NCBI GenBank assembly: GCA_041071465.1
Contig: CP163498.1
Coordinates: 4,792,001 to 4,856,000, forward strand
Direction of reading: 5' to 3'
DNA length: 64,000 nucleotides
From: Pseudomonas putida
GTDB lineage: Bacteria; Pseudomonadota; Gammaproteobacteria; Pseudomonadales; Pseudomonadaceae
The position numbers were made by a program, and so were the translations under genes. Below are positions 39,601 to 48,414 of this stretch, one piece after another (position 1 is the first letter of the stretch; each line of letters begins with the position of its first letter). Below the pieces are notes generated by a model, which saw nothing but the letters and a program-made list of their open reading frames with translations, had not been told where the DNA came from and did not search any database.

Positions 39601-42517
39601 GGTCGAGCGCGTACATGCCATCCGTGCCTACAACGGCTGCACCGAGGGCGATAGCCGCGACGGTACCGCTGCCTGCCCGAAAGCCAAGCAGCACCCGTAC
39701 TTCGGCCGCTTCGGCCGCGCCGACTGGCTGGGCGCACGCACTGCCATGCAGCGCTGGTTCGCCGACCCGCTGGTGAACGTGTACAACGTCGACCGTGGCC
39801 TGGGTACCATCTTCACCCATGACCACCTTGGCCCATCGACCCACCAGCAACTGGGCCTGTATGCCACGGTGCTGGCCGAACCCGCTGGCTCCACCTGGTA
39901 CCACGCCGAAACCGGTGAGCAGCTGTACAACCCGGCCACGCGCCAGGATGGCGGCCCGACCTCGTGGCAGGCAGTGATCCAGACCGGCGACCACGATGGC
40001 GATGGCAAGAACGATAGCTACCGCGAGTTCTTCCTGGAGTACAGCGACTTCCAGCATGCTTATGAAGCGGGTGTTTACGTGGGCGCAGGGCCAGACGGCA
40101 TCCCCAATGCCCAGTCGTACCCTGCCACCGCTGACAGCTTCCGCTACGCCATCAACCCCCCAGTGCGCGGCAAGGCGTCGAACCTGCTTGAAGCCATCGT
40201 CGAAGAACGTGGCGGTATCAACCCTGGCTGCCCAAGCCGGCCATGCCCGCAGGCGATCTCGGTGGACGACCCAGGCATGTTCGTCGTCAACTACCGTAAC
40301 GAACCGTTGGCGCTGCGCGTGTACGACCCGAACAAGGTCGGCCCGGACGGCAAGCGTGGCATGCAGGCCGACGGTCTGGCCGGCGACCTCAGCTATGCCC
40401 TGCAAACCCGTACCGACCGCGCCATCCCGGCGATGAACCTGTCGCCTTCAGCGATCACCTCGGCGGTTGGCCCTACCGGCGGCACCACGCTGTTCCCGCC
40501 GCACATCAACAAGGCTGGCGCCGAACCGGGCGACCCATTCACCCCGTTGCTGCGCACCTACTCCGGTGACAACGTGCGTCTGCGCATGCACGCCGGGGGC
40601 CACGAAGAAGAGCACAACGTCACCCTGCATGGCGTGAAATGGCTGCAGAACGGTACCGGCTTCGGCAATAGCTCCAACTCGGGCTGGAAGTCATCACAGA
40701 TGATCGGCATTTCCGAGCAACTGGGCTTCATGGCGCCGGTGTCGATGATCTCGAGTTCCGCAGCCACCAACGGCGACTACCTGTATTCGCTGGACGCCGC
40801 CCTGGAAGGCTATTGGAACGGTATATGGGGCATCATGCGCAACTACACCGTGCAACGTGCCGACCTGTTTGCGCTGCCTAACAACCCGCAACCGGTGGCC
40901 ATGCGCAACACCGTGAACTTTGACGGCATCTGCCCGAAAACCACGGCCAACCCCAACGGCATCGGCACCCGCACCACGGTCAAGCGCAACTATGAGATTG
41001 TCGCGGCCCTGGCCAACGACATTCTCGAAAACCGCAACGGCGTCAGCATCAACGACCCGGCGGGCATCGGCCAGCACGTGGGTGGCGCGCTCAAGGCCAA
41101 CGGCGGCACCCTGGTGTTCAACAGCCGTAGAACCGCCATCCCGCTGGTGAGTGGGGTAGACCCCGAAGATGGGGAACCTTTCACCATCGGTGGTCACAGT
41201 GCACCGCTGCATGACCCGACCGCGATCCTGTATGTGCGCAAGGCCGACCTCGATGCCAGCACTGGCAAGCTCAAGGCAGGTGTCCCGGTAGAGCCGCTGG
41301 TACTGCGCGCCAACGCTGGCGACTGCATCAGCATCACCCTGGAAAACCGCCTGCCACTGGTGATGCCAGACCTGCCAAGTACCGCCGTGATGCACAACGT
41401 GGTCAAGCGTGACCGCTTCGGTAGCGAGGGCTCCACCGCCTTCGCCAACAACCTGATGCGGCCGTCCAGCCACGTGGGCCTGCATGCCCAGTTGCTGGCC
41501 TACGACATCACCAAGTCAGACGGTGCCAACGTTGGCCTGAACCCGGTGCAGACCGTGCCACCCCGTGCCGGCACCAGCGGCGCCTACCCAACCAAGGTGT
41601 ACCAGTACTACGCCGGCCACCTGGAGCGTGAAGGCAAACCGGTGTCGCAACTTGGCCGCACCGTGGACAACATCAACACCACGGCCATCGAGTTCGGCGG
41701 CCTCAACCTGACCCCGTCGGACTTCATCAAGCAGCCGCAAAAAGGCCTGGTGGGCGCCATGAGCATTCTGCCGCAAACCGCCACCTGGACCGAAGACACC
41801 GCCACCCGTGCCCAGGCCACGGTGAAGGTCAGCGGCCAGCCAGATTACCGCGACTTCGTCACGGTGTGGCAACGTGCGCTGAACATGCGCTGGGCCGATG
41901 GTCGCCCGGTAGAAGGCATCAATACCGAAGGCAACGGCGCTGCCGGTGACCCGCAGGACAACGGCAACATGGCGGTCAACTACAAGACCGAGCCGTTGTG
42001 GCTGCGCTTCGGCATGGCCCCCGACTCGCCATTCGGCCGCGCCAATGGCCTGGGCTTTGGTGATGTGCCCAACGCCCACATGGCGTACGCCAACGCCTTG
42101 GTCGGTGGCGACCCGCAGACCCCGGTGCTGTACGCCAAGCCTGGTCAGCCCGTGCGCAACCATATCGTGATGCCCAGTGGGGGCAGCCGCGGCATGGTCT
42201 ACCAGCTGGACGGGCACATATGGCCACTGCACAACTACCAAGCCGAGAAGAGTGATGTGGACGGCTACCCGATGAGTCTGCCGGGTATCGGTTCGGTGCG
42301 CTTCGGCAACAACCCGATGGCCATGTACATCGGCGCGCAGGAAAGCGTACTGCCAGCGGCGCACTTCAGCTTCATGCTGCCCAGTGCCGGCGGTGCCAAC
42401 GCGGTGGCGGGTGACTACCTGTTCCGCGACTACGCCGCCTACGGCAACCTTTCGGGGCTGTGGGGAATCTTGCGGGTGACCAACGAAGCGCCGCCGGCAA
42501 CGGCCCCGGCGCAGTGA
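36683..42517 (+). CDS. mnxG: Giant multicopper oxidase, MnxG-type Mn(II) oxidase
   Basis: 1944 aa, the size of the P. putida MnxG Mn(II) oxidase and far larger than ordinary multicopper oxidases (about 500 aa). A short signal peptide precedes AAVQCQ. Copper motifs occur in HIFHLHGHQW (~477-486), YHCHFYPHFAQGMW (~531-544), FTHDHLGPSTHQQLG (~1044-1058) and EEHNVTLHGVKW (~1308-1320), with a C-terminal DGHIWPLHNY. An acidic run of Asp/Glu (~629-644) may bind metal. The ATG at 36683 has GGAGG 6-7 nt upstream. It probably oxidises Mn(II) to Mn(III/IV) outside the cytoplasm; Mn specificity is inferred from relatives. The related McoA is an alternative identity. Confidence 0.88.
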   Translation: MTTPRKGPLLSSLVLALLGWESTSEAAVQCQRTLVANVVALDQPLMFNRLGAQNANGMLFALREDVVDDKQVPLSKGGAAVPGKVTLRPDKRPRPIVLRVAAGDCLTVNLTNLLDYRANPNKHGIEAEGPEGEEVENEADEGFVADEQVAERMVGFQVNGMQAVNSIADISAYTGRNGNFFVSPGSTRSYTLYAEREGAFAATSKAATFGGEGTAGNVANGLFGQVVVVPKLGRTYRNTLTEEEMRLATTGRTATGQPVIDYEARYPQVEPWIAEGKAGKPIIAMVNGNEIINSETDAIVMGPNPDGSFPKSTYPLESMGKRNPALPNRLEAFRDFASQFADEVAGTQAFPGYWADPVMGHVLEPTRDSFMINYGSGGMGAEVVANRLGVGPMHDCLSCAYEEFFLSAHTVGDIGTLVDVPANVGLEHIRPGEVPPASAVGVKASMALYPSEPANVHHSYIGDFTKFRNTHNGHEQHIFHLHGHQWLFNPNDDNSDYIDAQGIGAGVGYTYEIANGGSGNRNRVAGDAIYHCHFYPHFAQGMWAMWRVHDVFEEGTRLEVSGQGENGFHSTPFALRSGKPAAGARALPDGEIVAGTPIPAIVPLPGKAMAPMPGKVVVVPKLSETLVAANDDDDDDEEGDDDHANQPPVRKAVGSLALVDRTEANRNADGTLKNPGYPFWIGGMESSVGNRPPTPPLDMLDPALARQLKDSGKALWANLDANQVDGWDGGLGRHALDGVSAGGEAETTTTKLDFTKVVHKAKPIYLPEEGTDVEQAAMQFHAMAEHPSYALIPGSQPVAKAFRTNGALPTAGAPYYEPCMDDRGKRLTQSSGVGEFFSGESPTGLNFRGASAFTADRPRIYKGANIQFDAVYNKVGYHFPQARIIALWEDAWPVITKQRPPEPLVMRMNTFDCTMYQHTNLIPNIYEMDDYQVRTPTDVIGQHIHLPKWDLTAADGSANGWNYEDGILSPGSVVERVHAIRAYNGCTEGDSRDGTAACPKAKQHPYFGRFGRADWLGARTAMQRWFADPLVNVYNVDRGLGTIFTHDHLGPSTHQQLGLYATVLAEPAGSTWYHAETGEQLYNPATRQDGGPTSWQAVIQTGDHDGDGKNDSYREFFLEYSDFQHAYEAGVYVGAGPDGIPNAQSYPATADSFRYAINPPVRGKASNLLEAIVEERGGINPGCPSRPCPQAISVDDPGMFVVNYRNEPLALRVYDPNKVGPDGKRGMQADGLAGDLSYALQTRTDRAIPAMNLSPSAITSAVGPTGGTTLFPPHINKAGAEPGDPFTPLLRTYSGDNVRLRMHAGGHEEEHNVTLHGVKWLQNGTGFGNSSNSGWKSSQMIGISEQLGFMAPVSMISSSAATNGDYLYSLDAALEGYWNGIWGIMRNYTVQRADLFALPNNPQPVAMRNTVNFDGICPKTTANPNGIGTRTTVKRNYEIVAALANDILENRNGVSINDPAGIGQHVGGALKANGGTLVFNSRRTAIPLVSGVDPEDGEPFTIGGHSAPLHDPTAILYVRKADLDASTGKLKAGVPVEPLVLRANAGDCISITLENRLPLVMPDLPSTAVMHNVVKRDRFGSEGSTAFANNLMRPSSHVGLHAQLLAYDITKSDGANVGLNPVQTVPPRAGTSGAYPTKVYQYYAGHLEREGKPVSQLGRTVDNINTTAIEFGGLNLTPSDFIKQPQKGLVGAMSILPQTATWTEDTATRAQATVKVSGQPDYRDFVTVWQRALNMRWADGRPVEGINTEGNGAAGDPQDNGNMAVNYKTEPLWLRFGMAPDSPFGRANGLGFGDVPNAHMAYANALVGGDPQTPVLYAKPGQPVRNHIVMPSGGSRGMVYQLDGHIWPLHNYQAEKSDVDGYPMSLPGIGSVRFGNNPMAMYIGAQESVLPAAHFSFMLPSAGGANAVAGDYLFRDYAAYGNLSGLWGILRVTNEAPPATAPAQ

Positions 42518-42535
42518 CGGAAAAGGAGCGCGAGC

Positions 42536-44512
42536 ATGAACAAAAAGACTCGCCCTGCTTACTTGGGGGTAATGTTGGGTGTGGCGCTGATTGGCCTGGG
42601 CGTGGCGTATGAAAAGCTCTGGTGCGACCCGCGCGAGCTGTTGCAGGAACCTGCCGACCCGCAGGCCCTGCACCGGCTCAGCCGGGACGGCGTCACCGTG
42701 GAGTTCGAAGCCCGACCGTTGGCCGGCGGGGAGCTGAAGGAAGGCAGCTTCGCCAACATCCGTTTCAAGCTCAGCGACCAGAGCAGTGGCCAGCCGCTGT
42801 CGGGCATGGCCCCAGGGGCGTGGATCGACCCCGCGCAGTCGGCCCCGTTGGGTGACCGCGAGCAAAGCTGCAAGGCGCGGGTCGCGCTGTTTCTCAAGAG
42901 CAGCATCGGGGCCCGGCCGCTGCTCGACCTGAACAGCTACTTCCTGCTGATGCTGAACAAGGACGCCAGCCTGACCGTGATCGACCCGACTGTGTCGGTG
43001 GGCGGCGTGACCAGCACCATGGCCCGCATCGACCTGCCCGGACGGCCCATGGACTGGGTGGCCACCAGCGACGACAAGCAGGTGTTCGTGTCGATCCCCG
43101 AGCGCGGCAAGGTGGCGGTGATCGACACCGAAACCTTCACCCGTGTCGCCGATCTGGACGCCGGCGACCAGCCGCTGCGCGTGGCCTTGCAGCCGGACCA
43201 ACACCGGCTGTGGGTTGGCAACAACAGCAGCGACCCGGCCAAAGGCGGGGTAACCGTGATCGACGTGCCGGGGCGCAACACCCTGAAAAGCTTCAATACC
43301 GGCACCGGGCACCACGAAATCGCCTTCAGCGCTGACTCGCGCTATGCCTACGTCAGCAACCGCGACAGCGGCACCCTGAGCGTCATCGACATCCCGGAAA
43401 TGCGCCTGGCCAAGACCATCAAGGTTGGCCCGCACCCGCTCTCGGTCAGCTATTCGGCGCTGTCCCAGGCCGTCTACGTGGTCGATGGCGAGGAGGGCAG
43501 CGTGCGGGTCTTCGACGCCCGCAGCCATCAGCTGCGCCACACGGTCAAGGCCGAGCAGGGCCTGGGGCCGATGCGCTTCAGCAGCGATGGCCGCTACGGC
43601 ATCGTGCTCAATACCCTGGAGAACCAGGCGCTGGTCATAGATGCCAGTACCGACAAGCTGATCCACCACATCCCGGTGGCGGCCGAACCGTACCAGCTGA
43701 CCTTCACCAAGGGCTATGCCTACATACGTGGCCTGGCTTCGCCCAAGGTCACCATGATCAACCTGTCCAGCCTGGGCGAGGGGCGTGCACCGATCGTGCA
43801 AGGTTTCGAGGCCGGCCCGGCAGCGCCGCGCCAGGCAGGTGACCTGCCGCTGGCCCAGGGGCTGTCGGTGTCACGCGATGACAACTCGGTGTTCGTGGTC
43901 AACCCGGTGGACAACACCACCTACTTCTACGCCGAAGGCATGAACGCGCCAATGTCCGGCTACAACAACCGTGGCCACCAGGCCCGCGCGGCCATCGTCG
44001 TCGACCGCAGCCTGCGTGAAGTGGCGCCTGGGGTGTATGGCTCGACCGTGAAGCTGCCCGCCGCCGGCAAGTTCGACGTGGCCTTCCTGCTCAACCAGCC
44101 GCAGATCATCCATTGCTTCAGCACCGATGTGGCCGCAGCGCCCAATGCCAGCAAACGCAAGGGCGCGCGTGCCGAGTTCATCGGCCTCGACCAGCCTTTG
44201 CCGCAGCACAGCGACTTTACCGCGCGGGTGCGTATCGTCGGCGACGACGGCCAGCCACGCCTGGGCCTGAACGACCTGAGCCTGCGCTACTTTCTGGCGC
44301 CATCGTCGATGCCGCGCAACCTGCAGCTGCAAGAGGTGGGCGAGGGTGTGTATCAGGCGGCGCTGAACCTGCCTGAAGCCGGCGCCTGGTACCTGCATGT
44401 GCAGTCGCCCTCGCTGGGGCGCAAGTTTGCCGAAGAAAACTACACCAGCCTGCGCGTCCTGCCGGCTGCAGCGACCAACGCTTCCCAGACTGACGTGAGG
44501 AATGTGCGATGA
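42536..44512 (+). CDS. YVTN beta-propeller protein of the mnxG cluster
   Basis: 658 aa. One N-terminal membrane anchor or signal (YLGVMLGVALIGLGVAY) is followed by beta-propeller repeats of YVTN type (VAVIDTETFTRVADL, RYAYVSNRDSGTLSVID, MRLAKTIKVGPHPL) and a C-terminal immunoglobulin-like region. Such proteins sit in the periplasm and often partner redox enzymes. It starts 18 nt after mnxG behind AAGGAG and overlaps the first SCO gene by 4 nt, so it is co-expressed with the oxidase. Its role is unknown; a scaffold for copper loading or secretion is plausible. Confidence 0.85.
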   Translation: MNKKTRPAYLGVMLGVALIGLGVAYEKLWCDPRELLQEPADPQALHRLSRDGVTVEFEARPLAGGELKEGSFANIRFKLSDQSSGQPLSGMAPGAWIDPAQSAPLGDREQSCKARVALFLKSSIGARPLLDLNSYFLLMLNKDASLTVIDPTVSVGGVTSTMARIDLPGRPMDWVATSDDKQVFVSIPERGKVAVIDTETFTRVADLDAGDQPLRVALQPDQHRLWVGNNSSDPAKGGVTVIDVPGRNTLKSFNTGTGHHEIAFSADSRYAYVSNRDSGTLSVIDIPEMRLAKTIKVGPHPLSVSYSALSQAVYVVDGEEGSVRVFDARSHQLRHTVKAEQGLGPMRFSSDGRYGIVLNTLENQALVIDASTDKLIHHIPVAAEPYQLTFTKGYAYIRGLASPKVTMINLSSLGEGRAPIVQGFEAGPAAPRQAGDLPLAQGLSVSRDDNSVFVVNPVDNTTYFYAEGMNAPMSGYNNRGHQARAAIVVDRSLREVAPGVYGSTVKLPAAGKFDVAFLLNQPQIIHCFSTDVAAAPNASKRKGARAEFIGLDQPLPQHSDFTARVRIVGDDGQPRLGLNDLSLRYFLAPSSMPRNLQLQEVGEGVYQAALNLPEAGAWYLHVQSPSLGRKFAEENYTSLRVLPAAATNASQTDVRNVR

Positions 44513-45165
44513 ACGCCAAGCATGCTTTCACACTGTTGGCCCTGAGCCTGGCGTTTGCCAGCAACCTGGCCCTTGCCCACGCCGGTCACGACCATGACGG
44601 CCATGGCGCGCAACCGCCAGCGGCTCGCCAGGAAAAGACCAGCGTGCGCTTTGCCGATGTTTCGCTGCTTAACCAGGACGGCATGCCGGTACGCCTGGAG
44701 AAAGACCTGGTAAGCGACCACCTGGTGGTCATGGGCTTCATCTACACCAGCTGCACCACGGTGTGCCCGGTGGTGTCGTCGATCATGGGCAAGGTCCAGC
44801 AGCAGCTGGGTGGCCGGGTAGGCGAGGAGATCCACATGGTGTCGATCAGCGTCGACCCTCAGCGTGACGATGCCAAGCGCCTGCAAGACTACGCCAAGGC
44901 CTTCCAGAAGGGGCCGGGCTGGAGCTGGCTGACCGGCACCCCGTACGCCGTCACCGAGACCCTCAAGGGCCTGGGTAGCTTCAGTGCCGACCTCAGCCAG
45001 CACCCGCCGCTGATCCTGGTGGGTGACGGGCGCAGTGGGCACTGGACACGTTACTACGGCTTCACCGACCCGGCGGTACTGATCGAAGAGATCAACCGCC
45101 TCAGCGCCCGCCGGGTGCATGCCAAGAGCACTGCCATTGCCGACCGTCACGAGGTGCAACCATGA
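44509..45165 (+). CDS. SCO1/SenC copper chaperone 1
   Basis: 218 aa thioredoxin-fold protein with a signal peptide and a His-rich mature N-terminus (HAGHDHDGHG). The copper/thiol motif CTTVCP (~82-87) and the distal histidine in LSQHPPLILVGDG match SCO proteins, which deliver copper or reduce copper sites during cuproenzyme assembly. Next to a multi-copper enzyme, the probable client is MnxG. ATGA overlaps at both ends. Confidence 0.92.
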   Translation: MNAKHAFTLLALSLAFASNLALAHAGHDHDGHGAQPPAARQEKTSVRFADVSLLNQDGMPVRLEKDLVSDHLVVMGFIYTSCTTVCPVVSSIMGKVQQQLGGRVGEEIHMVSISVDPQRDDAKRLQDYAKAFQKGPGWSWLTGTPYAVTETLKGLGSFSADLSQHPPLILVGDGRSGHWTRYYGFTDPAVLIEEINRLSARRVHAKSTAIADRHEVQP

Positions 45166-45827
45166 GCACTGCAAGCTCCCGCCGCGCAAGCATGCGCGGG
45201 TTCGACTGGCTGGTGCTGGGTGGTTGCCTGTGGATTCTGGCCTCGGTGGCCTTCGCCCACGAAGGCCATGCGCCACAGGCCCCCGAGCCGCAGCCGGCGC
45301 CGCAGGCGATGACCAGTGGTGGCGGCACCCGTGATGCCCAGACCTGGTTCACCGACACGGTGTTGAAGGACCAGAATGGCCGCGAGCTGCGCTTTTACAG
45401 CGACGTGCTCAAGGACAAGGTGGTGATGCTTAACGTGATCTTCACCCACTGCACCGACGCGTGCCCGCTGATTACCCGCAAGTTGCGTGAAGTGCGCGAA
45501 GCGATGGGGCCGCAGCTGGCCAGCCAGGTGACTTTCGTGTCGATCAGCAGTGACCCGCTGAACGACACCCCGCAGGCATTGAAGGCGTTCGCCGAGAAGC
45601 AGGGCGTGGATGGGCCGAACTGGCTGTTCTTGACCGGCGACAAGGCCAATGTCGACCTGGTGCTGGGGCGTATAGGGCAGTTCCTGCCCAGCCCTGAGCA
45701 GCATTCGACTCAGCTGATTGCCGGTGACGTGGCCGGCAAACGCTGGAGCAAGATCCGCCCGGATGCGCCACCGGCGGCGATTGCCCAGCGCATGCAGCTG
45801 TTGGCTCAGCCACTGGCAGGCCGGTGA
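45162..45827 (+). CDS. SCO1/SenC copper chaperone 2
   Basis: 221 aa, a second SCO protein with an N-terminal membrane anchor (FDWLVLGGCLWILASVAFA), the CTDACP motif (~99-104) and the distal histidine in PSPEQHSTQLIAGD. It differs clearly from its neighbour, so the pair is an old duplication, perhaps split between copper delivery and disulfide reduction. Its stop overlaps the first possible start (GTG 45824) of the cytochrome fusion. Confidence 0.92.
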   Translation: MSTASSRRASMRGFDWLVLGGCLWILASVAFAHEGHAPQAPEPQPAPQAMTSGGGTRDAQTWFTDTVLKDQNGRELRFYSDVLKDKVVMLNVIFTHCTDACPLITRKLREVREAMGPQLASQVTFVSISSDPLNDTPQALKAFAEKQGVDGPNWLFLTGDKANVDLVLGRIGQFLPSPEQHSTQLIAGDVAGKRWSKIRPDAPPAAIAQRMQLLAQPLAGR

Positions 45828-45832
45828 TTGCC

Positions 45833-47509
45833 ATGGTGCGTTCCCTGTGGAGTCAACCTCTGAGGGGGCAGCCTTTGTGGGAGCGGCCTTGCGTCGCCAA
45901 AGGGCTGCGCAGCAGCCCCAGCACTGGCAGCCTTGACCCCGAAAGTGGGGAGCGTTGCGCGCTCCTTTTGCGACGCAAGGCCGCTCCCACAGGGCTTGCG
46001 ATCTGCTTGGCATGCTTGCTGGGCATGTCGCCTTTTGCCTCTGCACTGGACCTCACCGACCACGAGCAAGCCGGCAAACGCCTGTACCGCGAAGGTGTCT
46101 CCAGCAGCGACGCCCAGCTGCAAGCGCGGGTCGGCGCCAGCGATATGGCGGTGCCCGCCAGCGTACTGCCCTGCGCCAGCTGCCATGGCAACGACGGCCG
46201 TGGCCGCGCCGAAGGCGGTGTGCGCCCGCCCAGCCTCGACTGGCAACGCCTGGCACTCGGCCAGGGCACACGCGAGGCCAACGGCCGCAGCTACCCTGCC
46301 TATACCGACAGCAGCCTGGCCCGCGCCATCCAGCATGGCGTCGACCCGGCAGGCAACCGCCTGGACCCGGCCATGCCACGCTTCGAACTGACCCTGGCCG
46401 ACCAGCGCAACCTCACCGCCTATCTGAAGCGGCTAGCCCAGGAACGCGACCCAGGTGTGGAGGAGGGTGTGCTGCGCCTGGGCACCTTGCTGCCCGCGAG
46501 CGGCCCGCTGGCCGAAGCCGGGCAAGTGATACAGGCCGTGCTGGAAGATGGCCTGGCGCAGCTCAACCAGCAAGGCGGCATCCACGGCCGGCGCTTGGAA
46601 CTGGTAGTGCTTGACCCAGGTTTCGATCCCGCCAGCGCCGAACGCGCCTTGCACCAGTTGCTGGAGCAAGAGCGGGTGTTCGCCCTGGTCACGCCATTGG
46701 CACCGATGCTCGACCAGCGCCTGACGACCTTGTTGGCGCCACAGAACGTACCGCTGATTGGCAGCACCCCACGCAGCGGCGGCAGCGCACAAATCTTCGA
46801 CCCGCTACCCGGCCTGCCCGAGCAACTGCTGAGCCTGGCAGGCCATGCCCGTACAACGCTGGGGCTGGCCGCGGATGAGCTGCGCGTGGTGTATGCCGGC
46901 AACGAACAGGCCGCGTTGGCCGAGCAGGTGCGCGAGCGTTTGCTGCAGCAAGGCTGGGCGCCACCGGCCATCCAGGCGTTCGACGGCCAGGCGGTGGACG
47001 GGCAGGGCATCGTCTTCCTTGGCCGCGCCCAGGCCTTCGCCGAGTTGGCGGCGGCGTTGCAGGCGGCGGGCCGCCAGCCTTATCTGTTCGCCGCTTCCAG
47101 CCAAGTGGCCGGTGCGGTGGCACGCGTGCCCGAGCAGTGGTCGCAACGGCTGTTTCTGGCCTACCCCTACGTGCCGGAGGATTGGACCGAGCAAGGCCTG
47201 GCAACCCTCGCCGGGCTGCAGCAGCGCCAGGGCCTGGACCCACGCCAGGCGTCGTTGCAGGTCAACACGTTGTGCGCGTTGCAGCTGTTGAGTGAAGCGC
47301 TGAAACAGATTGGCCGTGATGCCAGCCGCGAGCAGCTGATTGCTGCGCTGGAAGGCCTGCACGATGTGCCTACCGGCCTGACCCCGGCGCTGGGCTTCGG
47401 CCCCGGCCGCCGCCAGGGCATGGCCGGGGCCCATGTGGTGGCGGTGGCCCTGCCGGGGCCACGCTTTACTGCGGTCACACCGTACCGGCCTGTGCCGGAC
47501 ACCCCCTGA
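45833..47509 (+). CDS. Cytochrome c-periplasmic binding protein fusion
   Basis: 558 aa from ATG 45833 (GTG 45824 adds three residues). After a signal-like stretch LAICLACLLGMSPFASA comes a c-type haem domain with CASCH, then a type 1 periplasmic-binding fold (LRLGTLLPASGPLAEAGQ...) as in branched-chain amino acid receptors. The fusion suggests a sensor or electron carrier for the oxidase cluster rather than an ABC importer, since no permease is near. Codons ~15-53 translate a BIME (45876-45990) that separates the start codon from the signal peptide, so either the start is misplaced or the signal peptide has a long unusual n-region. Confidence 0.82.
   Translation: MVRSLWSQPLRGQPLWERPCVAKGLRSSPSTGSLDPESGERCALLLRRKAAPTGLAICLACLLGMSPFASALDLTDHEQAGKRLYREGVSSSDAQLQARVGASDMAVPASVLPCASCHGNDGRGRAEGGVRPPSLDWQRLALGQGTREANGRSYPAYTDSSLARAIQHGVDPAGNRLDPAMPRFELTLADQRNLTAYLKRLAQERDPGVEEGVLRLGTLLPASGPLAEAGQVIQAVLEDGLAQLNQQGGIHGRRLELVVLDPGFDPASAERALHQLLEQERVFALVTPLAPMLDQRLTTLLAPQNVPLIGSTPRSGGSAQIFDPLPGLPEQLLSLAGHARTTLGLAADELRVVYAGNEQAALAEQVRERLLQQGWAPPAIQAFDGQAVDGQGIVFLGRAQAFAELAAALQAAGRQPYLFAASSQVAGAVARVPEQWSQRLFLAYPYVPEDWTEQGLATLAGLQQRQGLDPRQASLQVNTLCALQLLSEALKQIGRDASREQLIAALEGLHDVPTGLTPALGFGPGRRQGMAGAHVVAVALPGPRFTAVTPYRPVPDTP
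45876..45990. repeat. BIME inserted within the 5' coding region of the cytochrome fusion gene
   Basis: TGTGGGAGCGGCCTTGCGTC (45876-) is mirrored by GACGCAAGGCCGCTCCCACA ending at 45990, with an inner imperfect stem. The whole element is open in the cytochrome gene's frame and is translated (LWERPCVAKGLRSS...). Confidence 0.85.
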
Positions 47510-47521
47510 GCGGAGGTTGCC

Positions 47522-48163
47522 ATGCGTATCGTATTGTTGTGCCTGTTGCTGGTGCTGGCCAGGGCGAGCTGGGCCGATGTGCCGGCGGCGCGGGTCAATG
47601 GTGTGGAGATCGAGCTGTTGCGCCTGGAGCGCTACTTCAGCGAGTACCTGGACGCCCAGGGCCGTGCGGTGACCAGTATCCGCAACCCAGGCCTGTACAA
47701 GCGCCTGCGTGACCAGGCGCTGGACGAACTGATCGACAAGGAGCTGTTGTGGCAGGAAGCGCAACGCCAAGGCATTGCCGTCAGCGATGAACGGGTGTCG
47801 GCGCACGTCGGTGAAGTGGAAGCAGCCTTTGGCAGCCCGGCGGTTTTCGAACGGCGGCTGGCAGAGGCAGGCTTCGATAGGGCACAGTACACTGAATACA
47901 CCCGGCAGGACATGGCAGCCCAGCAGGTGTATGCCCAGCTCAGCGCAGTCGACGCGCCGAGCCAGGGCGAAGTGGAGGCATTCTATGATGCCAACAAAGA
48001 AAGACTGCAAGGAGCGCAGAACCAAAGTGATAACCCTTCGGTCATACGCGAACAGGGCCTGGTCTTGGCCAGGGCTACGCTCATCGGTCAACGCGAGGCG
48101 CAGGCGCGCCAATCCGTGCGCCAACGTTTGCGCGAATCCGCTAAAGTGGAGATCGCCGACTGA
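47522..48163 (+). CDS. SurA-like periplasmic chaperone (PpiC N-terminal type)
   Basis: 213 aa with a signal peptide (MRIVLLCLLLVLARASWA) and a SurA-type N-terminal helical domain (LRDQALDELIDKELLWQEAQRQGI). The parvulin isomerase domain is missing, so it is a chaperone-only form. GGAGG precedes the ATG. Last gene of the mnxG run; it may assist folding of the giant oxidase or another periplasmic client. Confidence 0.82.
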   Translation: MRIVLLCLLLVLARASWADVPAARVNGVEIELLRLERYFSEYLDAQGRAVTSIRNPGLYKRLRDQALDELIDKELLWQEAQRQGIAVSDERVSAHVGEVEAAFGSPAVFERRLAEAGFDRAQYTEYTRQDMAAQQVYAQLSAVDAPSQGEVEAFYDANKERLQGAQNQSDNPSVIREQGLVLARATLIGQREAQARQSVRQRLRESAKVEIAD

Positions 48164-48414
48164 GGCCCACGATGGCGTTTCCCCAATGCTGGGGAATTAA
48201 GGTTTGGCAATGTGCCATCATTCCCCCCGCTTGTGGGGAACCGGTTGGGTGCGCGTGCTCAGCGTATTTCGGGTGCTGGCCGGCACCCTTGGCAAATCAG
48301 TGACTTACAGCGGTGCAACATGACTATTCACGCCTGGCACGAAGCCTGCTCAAGCCTTGTTAAGGGCGCACTTCGCAGACCGGGTAACCGGGCAGTTTTT
48401 AGGAGTCGACCTTG
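48164..48414. other. Non-coding gap with two GGGG/CCCC hairpins
   Basis: 250 bp between the SurA-like gene and the response regulator. It holds TTCCCCA-atgc-TGGGGAA (48179-48196) and a second TTCCCC...GGGGAA dyad about 35 nt later. I see no gene and no clear sigma-70 or sigma-54 promoter. Confidence 0.4.

Noticed and set aside
41516..43801. A 761-codon minus-strand open frame spanning mnxG and the propeller gene
   Set aside because: It crosses the boundary of two conserved plus-strand genes and has shadow-type composition.
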